From Candidatus Brocadiales bacterium (GTDB taxonomy: Bacteria > Planctomycetota > Brocadiia > Brocadiales > Bathyanammoxibiaceae), in NCBI GenBank assembly GCA_030586765.1, contig JAUQZZ010000017.1, positions 1 through 20,022 on the forward strand: a stretch of 20,022 bases of DNA, in the 5' to 3' direction. Shown here in pieces: positions 1-7,115 of this stretch. The notes under the pieces were generated by a model that had not been told where the DNA came from, did not search any database, and worked only from the letters and a program-made list of their open reading frames with translations. The translations under genes were made by a program, and so were the position numbers. Every line of letters begins with the position of its first letter. Position 1 is the first letter of the stretch.

Positions 1-462
1 GGCATGTGCCTTGCAAATCTAAGGCTTCAGGGCTGTAAAGCCACTGTAGACCCTGAAGAGGACATCCTTCAGGTTACTTCCATAGTCCACTCCAGCAAGA
101 AAAATGCTGTGTTGGCCGTGGGCGGTGGTTCACCAAAGAATTTCTACATGCAGACCCAGCCTATGCTGGACATGCTCTTCCGTAAGGGGAGTAGAGGTCA
201 TGACTATTTTATACAGATAACCACCGATTCCCCACAGTGGGGAGGTCTCTCTGGGGCAACCCCGCAAGAGGCCGTTTCATGGGGAAAGATGCGTGAGGAA
301 GAGACAGAGAACCACGTGGTAGTCTACTGCGACGCCACTATAGCCGTGCCTATCCTTGCTGCTTATGCCCTGGCAAAGGGAGAAAAGAGGCCACTGAAGA
401 GGCTCTACGAAAGACTGCCTGAGTTAGTGGAAGCCCTTAAAAGGGACTCCCAATCTCCCTAG
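1..462 (+). CDS. Deoxyhypusine synthase family protein, C-terminal part (5' end outside window)
   Basis: The frame is open from base 1 to the TAG at 460-462, so this is the last ~153 residues of a protein usually over 300 aa. Two deoxyhypusine-synthase signatures are visible: a glycine-rich NAD-site segment, VGGGSPKN (residues 39-46 counted from the Met at base 4), and SGATPQEAVSWGK (83-95), whose Lys95 matches the lysine that forms the covalent imine intermediate in eukaryotic enzymes. The family transfers an aminobutyl group from spermidine, with NAD, to an acceptor. Bacteria lack eIF5A, so the bacterial members are thought to act on small amines, for example making homospermidine. The agmatinase gene 15 nt downstream supports a polyamine role. 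The exact product cannot be told from the sequence. Family is confident; substrate is open. Confidence 0.88.
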   Translation, partial: GMCLANLRLQGCKATVDPEEDILQVTSIVHSSKKNAVLAVGGGSPKNFYMQTQPMLDMLFRKGSRGHDYFIQITTDSPQWGGLSGATPQEAVSWGKMREEETENHVVVYCDATIAVPILAAYALAKGEKRPLKRLYERLPELVEALKRDSQSP

Positions 463-477
463 AGTCTCCACTGAGCT

Positions 478-1353
478 ATGTCCCAACTGGAATTCGTCCC
501 TTATAATTTTGGGGCCTTACCAGAAGAGTCTTCCTCCCTGGAAAAAAGTAGGGTGGTTATACTACCTGTGCCCTACGACTCTACCTCCAGCTATAAAGCA
601 GGGGCAAGAGATGGACCAAGAGCCATCATCAATGCCTCCAGGAACATGGAGCTCTTTGATGAAGAACTCCTGGAGGATATCTCTCTAGTGGGCATACATA
701 CCCTGCCAGAGCTTATGCCCGACTGCCATGGTCCAGAAAGGACGATACAAAAGGTCTACCAGGCTACTAGGGAAATGCTGGAACAGGGCAAGATACTGGT
801 AACCCTTGGGGGAGAACACAGTATAAGTCTGGGCTCTATCCGTGCCTATAAAGAAAGATACCCTGGTCTATCTGTCCTTCAGATAGATGCCCATCTGGAC
901 CTAAGAGGCTCCTACGCTGGGACGCCATATAACCATGCCTGTGTCATGAGACGTGTCTCCGAACTCTGTCCACTAACACAGGTGGGCATTAGGAGCTTTT
1001 CCGAGGAAGAATATGACTTTGTAAAAGAGAAGGGGCTTGAGCCCTTTTATCAGAGTCTCATCAATAATTGGGGAGATTGGCCAGAAGAGGTAATAGAAAG
1101 GCTCTCAAGAGAGGTGTACGTTACCATTGACCTGGATGGACTGGACCCCTCTATTATGCCTTCTGTAGGTACTCCTGAACCCGGTGGACTGGGCTGGCAT
1201 GAGACCCTCAGACTCCTCAAGCGGGTAGCGGAAAAAAGAAAGGTAGTAGGCTTCGATGTTATGGAGCTCTGTCCAGACCCTACCAATGTGGCCCCTGATT
1301 TTCTTGCCGCCAGGCTTATTTATAAACTCATTGGTTATTCTTTCCGCAAATAA
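478..1353 (+). CDS. speB: Agmatinase (ureohydrolase family)
   Basis: Predicted to hydrolyse agmatine (or a related guanidino-amine) to putrescine and urea in the cytoplasm using two Mn ions. All metal-ligand motifs of the arginase/agmatinase family are present: GGEHS (His114), DAHLD (Asp137, His139, Asp141) and DLDGLDPS (Asp218, Asp220), followed by GTPEPGG. The 291 aa length is normal for bacterial SpeB. The ATG at 478 begins 15 nt after the preceding stop and has no strong Shine-Dalgarno, so translation is probably coupled to the upstream deoxyhypusine-synthase-like gene. Some SpeB-like enzymes act on N1-aminopropylagmatine or other guanidines, so the substrate is inferred from the family and the neighbour. 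Confidence 0.92.
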   Translation: MSQLEFVPYNFGALPEESSSLEKSRVVILPVPYDSTSSYKAGARDGPRAIINASRNMELFDEELLEDISLVGIHTLPELMPDCHGPERTIQKVYQATREMLEQGKILVTLGGEHSISLGSIRAYKERYPGLSVLQIDAHLDLRGSYAGTPYNHACVMRRVSELCPLTQVGIRSFSEEEYDFVKEKGLEPFYQSLINNWGDWPEEVIERLSREVYVTIDLDGLDPSIMPSVGTPEPGGLGWHETLRLLKRVAEKRKVVGFDVMELCPDPTNVAPDFLAARLIYKLIGYSFRK

Positions 1354-1378
1354 AGGGAGACCTCTGCAAAGTCCCAAA

Positions 1379-1437
1379 AGGGATAGGCGGCCCTTTCCAG
1401 GGCCGCATTAAACGGGGCTAGAAAGCCCCGCCTATCC
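1379..1437. repeat. Cruciform-like nested palindrome between speB and argJ
   Basis: Outer 10-nt arms GGATAGGCGG (1381-1390) and CCGCCTATCC (1428-1437) are perfect reverse complements. Inside are two perfect hairpins: GCGGCCCT/AGGGCCGC (1387-1394/1399-1406, loop TTCC) and CGGGGCT/AGCCCCG (1413-1419/1424-1430, loop AGAA). The outer arms share bases with the inner stems, so the outer and inner foldings compete. No T-run follows, which argues against a simple terminator. The architecture resembles REP/BIME-type intergenic repeats. Confidence 0.8.
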
Positions 1438-1473
1438 TGGTGGAACGACTTTTTTCAGAGGTAATAAAGGATT

Positions 1474-2673
1474 ATGGAAGAGATATTGGGAGGTATTGTA
1501 GCGCCGAAGGGTTTTTTAGCTGGGGCCGTCCAGTGTGGGCTGAAAAAGGAAGGCTATGACCTGGGCGTAGTCTTTTCTCAAGGGCTGGCCCAGGGGACTG
1601 GCCTTTTCACTACCAACGAGATAGTTGCCGCCCCTGTAAAACTCTGCCGTAAAACTATAGAGAAAGGCCCCCTGCGCGCCCTAGTGGTTAACAGCGGTAA
1701 CGCCAACGCCTGCACAGGTGAGCAGGGTGATAGGGATGCCAGGTCCATGGCAGAGGCTGCTGCCCGGGCCCTGGGCATATCTCCCCAAGAGGTGCTGGTT
1801 GCCTCTACGGGCATCATCGGTGAATATATGCCCATGGAGAAGGTTGTCCCTGGGATAATGAAGGCCAGTCAAGAACTAGGCAGAGAGGTCACCCATAGTC
1901 ATGCCTTTGCCCACGCCATTATGACCACGGATACCTTTCCTAAAGAGATCGCTGTCGAGATAAAAATAAGAGAACGGGTGGTCACCCTGGGGGGAGTGGC
2001 AAAAGGGGCAGGTATGATAGCCCCAAGGCTGGCAACCATGCTGTGTTTTATCACCACGGACGCTCCAATCTCTAAGAAGGCCCTTGACGCATGCCTACAA
2101 AAATCCGCAGACCAGAGTTTTAACTGTATCAGCGTAGATGGACATATGAGCACCAATGATACGGTTATCCTCCTCGCCAATGGTGAGGTGGGTGGGCCAC
2201 CCCTAACCCATAAAGAACTGCCGGCCTTTCAGGAGGCCCTGGACCACGTAACGCGCTTCCTGGCCAAGGCAATAGTAAGAGACGGCGAAGGGGCTACAAA
2301 GTTTGTAAGGATAGAGGTTAGCGGTGCCAGGAAGGCAGAGGCCGCAAGGCATGTAGCCAGCGCTATTGCCAATTCTCCCCTGGTAAAGACAGCCATAAAT
2401 GGCGAAGACCCCAACTGGGGGAGGATAGTCTCCGCAGCAGGGGCAGCAGGCATTCCCCTTGACGAAAAGAGGCTCAAACTATATATTGGTCATGTATTAG
2501 TCTTCGAGGGGGGTACTGCTTCTAGTTTCCCAATGGAAGAACTCCTGAAGGAAATGAAGAAAGAGGAGATAGATATACGCCTCCATCTGGGCCTCGGCAC
2601 CCAGAGGGCCGAGTTCTGGACCTGCGACCTCTCTCAGGAATATGTCACTGTTAATGCCAGGTACCATACCTGA
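1474..2673 (+). CDS. argJ: Bifunctional glutamate N-acetyltransferase / amino-acid acetyltransferase ArgJ
   Basis: Transfers acetyl from N-acetylornithine to glutamate (the cyclic arginine pathway) and, when bifunctional, also makes N-acetylglutamate from acetyl-CoA. The ArgJ hallmark is visible at residues 177-190: KGAGMIAPRLATML. Self-cleavage is expected between Ala187 and Thr188, making Thr188 the nucleophile of the beta chain. STGIIG (111-116) gives the oxyanion-hole Thr/Gly pair. The protein ends in VNARYHT, the usual ArgJ C-terminus, and 399 aa is full length. The start ATG has AAAGG close upstream and GAGGT further away. It follows the polyamine genes in the same direction after a ~120 nt gap holding the nested palindrome. 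Its product ornithine is also a polyamine precursor. Whether it is mono- or bifunctional cannot be read from the sequence. Confidence 0.95.
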   Translation: MEEILGGIVAPKGFLAGAVQCGLKKEGYDLGVVFSQGLAQGTGLFTTNEIVAAPVKLCRKTIEKGPLRALVVNSGNANACTGEQGDRDARSMAEAAARALGISPQEVLVASTGIIGEYMPMEKVVPGIMKASQELGREVTHSHAFAHAIMTTDTFPKEIAVEIKIRERVVTLGGVAKGAGMIAPRLATMLCFITTDAPISKKALDACLQKSADQSFNCISVDGHMSTNDTVILLANGEVGGPPLTHKELPAFQEALDHVTRFLAKAIVRDGEGATKFVRIEVSGARKAEAARHVASAIANSPLVKTAINGEDPNWGRIVSAAGAAGIPLDEKRLKLYIGHVLVFEGGTASSFPMEELLKEMKKEEIDIRLHLGLGTQRAEFWTCDLSQEYVTVNARYHT

Positions 2674-2709
2674 TAACCCCAGAAGGGCAGAGCCTAAAGG
2701 AATGAAGCC

Positions 2710-4209
2710 ATGAAAAACTTCCGCAAGTTAGCCCTGATATTACTTCTCCTCACCCTGCTATCTCTCCTGGAGCTACCCAGCGCCAAGGCCCAGGAGCTGA
2801 AGCTGGATGTGAAGGAGCACATCCTGAAGAATGGACTGAAGCTCCTCATGCTGGAGAAGCATCGAACGCCAGTAATCTCCCTGAGGGTGGTGTATAAAGT
2901 GGGCTCTGTAAATGAGAGGCCCGGCATTACTGGTGTCTCTCACCTCTTCGAGCACATGATGTTTAAGGGCACCAAGCTCTTTGGAACAAAGGACTGGGAG
3001 GTGGAAGAACCCCTCCTTGGGAGAGAGGACGAGCTAGTGGAAGCTATTAATAAGGAAAAGGCCCTGGCAGAGGGGGCCAACCCAGAGAGGCTCAAGGCCC
3101 TAGAAACTGAACTAGAAGAGGTGAGAAAGAAATTAAAGGATGCTACAGTTAAGGATGAGTTCTGGTCCATCTATTTGAGGAATGGGGCCACGGGCCTTAA
3201 CGCCTCCACAGGGGAGGACTCCACCTTCTACTACTGCAACCTCCCTGCAAATAAGCTGGACCTCTGGGCCTTTATAGAGTCGGATAGGATGCAGAATATG
3301 GTACTCAGGGAGTTCTACCAGGAGCGGGACGTGGTCACGGAAGAGAGACGGCTCCGCACCGAGACCAGCCCTTTTGGACTCCTCTTTGAGCAGCTCAAGG
3401 CCACAGCCTACTCTGCCCACCCCTACGGCTGGCCGGTTATTGGTTGGATGTCAGACATACAGGGGCTTACCAAGGAGGAAACCAGGGAGTACTTCACCCG
3501 CTATTACGCCCCTAACAATGCCGTAATCGTTGCCGTGGGAGACTTTGATTCCGATTATATGATAAAGCTGGTGGAAAAATACTTTAGTGAAATCCCTGCC
3601 CAGCCTCCCTTACCCATTGTAGAGACCGTAGAACCTGAGCAAAGGGGTGAAAGGAGGGTGTATGTAGAATATGAGGCCAATCCCAATCTGGCCATTGCCT
3701 ATCACAAGCCAGAGATTACTCACACGGACCAATACGCCTTAGAGGTCGTAGAGTCGCTCCTTTCCGGGGGTAGAACGGCCCGCTTATACAAGAGTCTGAT
3801 AGAGGAGAAGCGAATTGCGGTAATGGCTAGGGTTTATTCCGGGGGGTCAAGGTATCCTGACCTGTTCCTTATCTTTGTGACGCCTCGCTATCCTCATACG
3901 GCCGAAGAGGTGGAAGCGGCTATCTATGAAGAACTGGAAAGGCTCAAGAAGGAGCCACCAACAGAATGGGAGCTACAAAAGATAAAGAATCAACTTGAGG
4001 CCGATTTCATCCGCAGTCTAGAGTCTACTGCTGGTCTTGCGGATGAGATTGGCGACTACGAGGCAATAGCCAGTTGGCGCTATATAAACACTGCACTGGA
4101 CAAGATAAAAGCTGTCACCGCTGAAGACATTATGAGAGTGGCCAAGAAATACTTTACTAGAACCAACCGCACTGTGGCTATACTTGTGAAAAAGGAAGGG
4201 GCTGAGTGA
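2710..4209 (+). CDS. Exported M16 family zinc peptidase, catalytic member
   Basis: A signal peptide spans about residues 1-28 (MKNF-RK, a Leu-rich core, then SAKAQ). The inverted zinc motif HLFEH lies at 78-82 (His78, Glu81, His82) and is followed by MFKGT, as in M16 peptidases. The third zinc ligand should be a Glu in the acidic stretch at about 205-212. Between HxxEH and the conserved NASTGEDSTFYY strand is an extra, charged, probably coiled-coil segment (about 92-150) not found in minimal M16B enzymes. The second M16 domain contains SGGRTARLYKSLIEEK, the usual C-domain motif. The next gene overlaps the stop (TGATG) and encodes a non-catalytic homologue, so a heterodimer in the periplasm is likely. 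AAAGGA lies ~9 nt before the ATG. Substrate unknown, presumably oligopeptides. Confidence 0.93.
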   Translation: MKNFRKLALILLLLTLLSLLELPSAKAQELKLDVKEHILKNGLKLLMLEKHRTPVISLRVVYKVGSVNERPGITGVSHLFEHMMFKGTKLFGTKDWEVEEPLLGREDELVEAINKEKALAEGANPERLKALETELEEVRKKLKDATVKDEFWSIYLRNGATGLNASTGEDSTFYYCNLPANKLDLWAFIESDRMQNMVLREFYQERDVVTEERRLRTETSPFGLLFEQLKATAYSAHPYGWPVIGWMSDIQGLTKEETREYFTRYYAPNNAVIVAVGDFDSDYMIKLVEKYFSEIPAQPPLPIVETVEPEQRGERRVYVEYEANPNLAIAYHKPEITHTDQYALEVVESLLSGGRTARLYKSLIEEKRIAVMARVYSGGSRYPDLFLIFVTPRYPHTAEEVEAAIYEELERLKKEPPTEWELQKIKNQLEADFIRSLESTAGLADEIGDYEAIASWRYINTALDKIKAVTAEDIMRVAKKYFTRTNRTVAILVKKEGAE

Positions 4210-5687
4210 TGATGAAAAAGGGAACCTGGCAGGTCATAGTAATAGCCTTAATTCTTTCTCTGGCTCCTCACCTTTATGCCCAGCATGGACTACCCACAGA
4301 AGAGGCTGCCCCTACAAAACCCCAGTCCAAGGGGGCCGAAATAGTCTCTCAACTCAAGTTCAAGCCCCTGGTCTTTATGCCCCCCAAGCCAGAACGGAGG
4401 GTCCTCTCCAATGGGATGGTCCTTTACCTCTTAGAAGACCATGACCTACCCCTGATAAACATCACCGCCAAGCTAAAAACAGGCGCCATCTATGAACCTC
4501 CTGAAAAGGCAGGTCTGGCCTCTCTGACAGGTCACGTCATGCGCTCAGGAGGTACAATCTCCCGAACTGCGGAGGAAATAAACCGAGAACTGGAGTATAT
4601 AGCCGCCTCAGTAGAGACAGGAATTGACAGAGAGTCGGGTGTTGCGGGTCTTTCGGTGTTAAAAAAGGATTTGGATAAGGCCTTGGAGATCTTTGCCGAC
4701 GTCCTCATGAATCCCGCCTTCCCAGAGGATAAGATAAAAAAGAGGAAAGAGGAGGTTCTTGAGGCTATAAGGAGGGAAAACGACCAGCCAGGACAGATAG
4801 TCTTCAGGGAGTTCCGCCGCCTCCTCTACGAACCTCACCCTTATGGAAGAAAAGTGGAGGGCTACGTAAACACCCTGGCAAATATAACCAGGGAAGATAT
4901 GGCAGCCTTCCACGAGAGATACTTCCACCCTAACAATATAATCCTGGGTGTCTCGGGGGATTTTGATGCATTGGATATAGTTGAGAAACTGGAAAAGGTC
5001 TTCAGCTCCTGGCCCAAGGAGGAGATAAACTTTCCTACAGTGCCCAAGGTGAAGGATGACTTCAGGAGGTCAGTAAATTACATTTATAAAGATATTGAAC
5101 AGTCCAATGTCATCCTGGGCCATCTGGGGATCGAGAGGACAAACCCTGACTACTTTCCCGTTACGATAATGAATTTTATCCTGGGAGGTGGGAGCTTTGC
5201 TGCCAGGATTCCTGGAAAGGTGCGTACAGAGGAGGGCCTCGCTTATAGCGTCTACAGTGCCTTTCACACCCCACGGGACCTGGGGTTCTTCTTCGTCAAC
5301 TGCCAGACAAAATCTGAATCCACCGCCAGGGCCATATCCATTACCCTGGAGGAGGTCAGCAAGATCAAGGAAAAGTCCGTGGAGGATGAAGAACTAGCTG
5401 GAGCCAAAGATACCTTTACCAATCAGTTCGTATTTCTCTTTACTTCCAGCGCCGCCATAGTTAGCCACATGGTAGATATCGAATACCAAGGTCTACCCCT
5501 AGACTATCTCGACACCTACGTGGAAAAGGTCCAGGCTGTGACCAAAGAGGACATACAGAGAGTGGCCCAGAAGTACCTTCATCCAGATAAAGTTACACTT
5601 CTGGTGATAGGAAACCAGTCACGCTTTGATCGTCCTCTCAGCGATTTTGGACAGGTTAGTACCATCGAGCTGCAGAAAATAGATTAA
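4209..5687 (+). CDS. Exported M16 family protein, non-catalytic partner
   Basis: Homologue of the preceding peptidase with its own signal peptide (MMKKGTWQVIVIALILSLAP, ending near LYAQ). At the position of HxxEH the sequence reads SLTGH (residues 105-109 from the ATG at 4209), so the first His and the Glu are lost and zinc hydrolysis is not expected. The C-domain keeps GGGSFAARIPGKVRTEEG, the motif used to bind substrate and shape the chamber in M16 partners. A GTG at 4206 and ATGs at 4209 and 4212 are all possible starts. ATG 4209 is preferred because it overlaps the upstream TGA and lies ~7-9 nt after GGAAGGGG, which implies translational coupling. Active/inactive M16B pairs that work as heterodimers are known in other bacteria. 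Confidence 0.92.
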   Translation: MMKKGTWQVIVIALILSLAPHLYAQHGLPTEEAAPTKPQSKGAEIVSQLKFKPLVFMPPKPERRVLSNGMVLYLLEDHDLPLINITAKLKTGAIYEPPEKAGLASLTGHVMRSGGTISRTAEEINRELEYIAASVETGIDRESGVAGLSVLKKDLDKALEIFADVLMNPAFPEDKIKKRKEEVLEAIRRENDQPGQIVFREFRRLLYEPHPYGRKVEGYVNTLANITREDMAAFHERYFHPNNIILGVSGDFDALDIVEKLEKVFSSWPKEEINFPTVPKVKDDFRRSVNYIYKDIEQSNVILGHLGIERTNPDYFPVTIMNFILGGGSFAARIPGKVRTEEGLAYSVYSAFHTPRDLGFFFVNCQTKSESTARAISITLEEVSKIKEKSVEDEELAGAKDTFTNQFVFLFTSSAAIVSHMVDIEYQGLPLDYLDTYVEKVQAVTKEDIQRVAQKYLHPDKVTLLVIGNQSRFDRPLSDFGQVSTIELQKID

Positions 5688-5708
5688 AAACCACTTCCAG
5701 GGGCAGTT

Positions 5709-6587
5709 GTGAGGCAATCCACCTCAGCTATTACTGTGACTCACTTTAAAGGCTACGGCTGGTTCGGCCTTGGCCTGATTTTCTTTGCCGAAACTGCCCT
5801 GGTCTTCCAGAGGGAATACCCCCTCGCTAAGCTTATCAGTGTGTGGACTACGCCCCTCTGCTGGTGGGGTTATATTCTCTTCTTAGATGCCCTTATCTTC
5901 AGATTAAAAGGTAGCTCCCTAATAGCCTCTAGAAGGAGGGAATTCTATCTCCAATTACCTTTGTCAATTATCTGCTGGTTGATCTTCGAGCTCTACAATC
6001 TCCACCTGGAAAACTGGGAGTATCATGGCCTTCCTGAAAATCCTTTGATTCTTTGCATTGGTCTGGGCTCAGCCTTTGCCACCATCATGCCCGGAATGTT
6101 CCAGACTGCCGAGCTCCTTGAGACCTTGAGGATATTTAAAGGCTTCCAGATTGCCAAACTCAAAGTAACTAACAGGATAATCTACGGAGGCGTAGTGCTA
6201 GGCTTCATCTTCGTCATGACCCCCCTCTTGGTAAGCCAGTACTACGCCAGATTTCTCTTTGCCTTGGTGTGGACAGGCTTTGTAATGCTCCTTGACCCTA
6301 TAGTGTATTCTAGCGGTGGAGGGTCTCTCCTCAGGGATTTAGAGGAAGGAACCCTAGAAAGGATACTATGCCTCTTTGTGGCTGGTTATATATGCGGATT
6401 CTTGTGGGAATTTTGGAACTACTGGGCGGCTGCCAAGTGGGTTTACACCGCCCCCTTTACCCCCAATATAAGGGTTTTTGAGATGCCCCTAGCGGGGTTC
6501 CTAGGCTTTGGGCCTTTTGCCTGGGAGTATTTTGCCATGTATAATTTTGCCAGACTCTTCGGCAAAAAGGGGCCTGCAACCCAATAA
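5709..6587 (+). CDS. Multi-pass membrane protein of unknown function with internal duplication
   Basis: I do not recognise the family. The 292 aa protein has about seven or eight hydrophobic segments (near 17-34, 45-64, 82-99, 111-130, 158-177, 181-200, 218-238 and 260-283) and is rich in Trp, Tyr and Phe. The two halves look related. W52-x7-D60 followed by FELYN (93-97), WEY (103-105) and GLG (118-120) matches W188-x7-D196 followed by WEFWN (233-237), WVY (244-246) and FLGFG (264-268). The start is GTG at 5709 with GGGG a few bases upstream, 21 nt after the M16 stop, so it could belong to the same transcript. No catalytic or transport signature is evident. Conserved acidic/aromatic pairs inside the membrane could be functional sites, but that is speculation. 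Confidence 0.75.
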   Translation: MRQSTSAITVTHFKGYGWFGLGLIFFAETALVFQREYPLAKLISVWTTPLCWWGYILFLDALIFRLKGSSLIASRRREFYLQLPLSIICWLIFELYNLHLENWEYHGLPENPLILCIGLGSAFATIMPGMFQTAELLETLRIFKGFQIAKLKVTNRIIYGGVVLGFIFVMTPLLVSQYYARFLFALVWTGFVMLLDPIVYSSGGGSLLRDLEEGTLERILCLFVAGYICGFLWEFWNYWAAAKWVYTAPFTPNIRVFEMPLAGFLGFGPFAWEYFAMYNFARLFGKKGPATQ

Positions 6588-6647
6588 ATAACCTTTTATA
6601 GCCCTTACTCAAAGGCAAGCCTCTTGTTTTGAAAGGAGGAAAAAAGA

Positions 6648-7112
6648 ATGTCCCTGCCAGGAGATAAATGCAAGGTTTCTAAGACATATTCCCTAAAACA
6701 GGGAGATGTCCTCTTTCAGGAAGGCACACCCGCCTCTGAGATGTTCTTTATAGAGAGCGGCAAATTGAAAATAACCAAGAGGGTATTGAACCGAAGTATA
6801 AAGTTAGGGGAGTTGGAGGAAGGGGAATTTGTGGGAGAGCTGGCAGTGTTAGGAGGGGGCCTCCGCAGCGCTACGGCCCAGGCCTATACAGACTGCAAGG
6901 TAAGTACCCTGGATAGAAGTGCCTGTCAGCAGTGCTTTAACTCCCTCCCACCATGTATGCATACCTTGACGGAGAGATTGGCCCAGAGGCTACAGCAGAC
7001 GGACGAACTGGTGGTAAAAGTTGCCAGGATCCTTGAGATAGTGAAGGGCTTGGCCGAGAAGATGGAACTCCTTGAATCTTCCATACTTGAAGATACACCT
7101 ACTAACATCTGA
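6648..7112 (+). CDS. Stand-alone cyclic-nucleotide-binding domain protein
   Basis: A single CRP-type beta-roll of 154 aa: LKQGDVLFQEGTPASEMFFI (16-35), then GEFVGELAVL and RSATAQA. Glu64 and Arg73 of the phosphate-binding cassette are both present, so binding of cAMP or cGMP (or a related ligand) is plausible. There is no helix-turn-helix after the roll. The C-terminus (about 105-147) is helical and heptad-like, suggesting dimerisation or a partner contact rather than DNA binding. A strong Shine-Dalgarno, AAAGGAGG, lies ~8 nt before the ATG, unlike the weak sites of its neighbours. The next gene starts 3 nt after the stop and is almost certainly co-transcribed. Role: probably a ligand-responsive regulatory subunit, target unknown. 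Confidence 0.85.
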   Translation: MSLPGDKCKVSKTYSLKQGDVLFQEGTPASEMFFIESGKLKITKRVLNRSIKLGELEEGEFVGELAVLGGGLRSATAQAYTDCKVSTLDRSACQQCFNSLPPCMHTLTERLAQRLQQTDELVVKVARILEIVKGLAEKMELLESSILEDTPTNI

Positions 7113-7115
7113 TAA

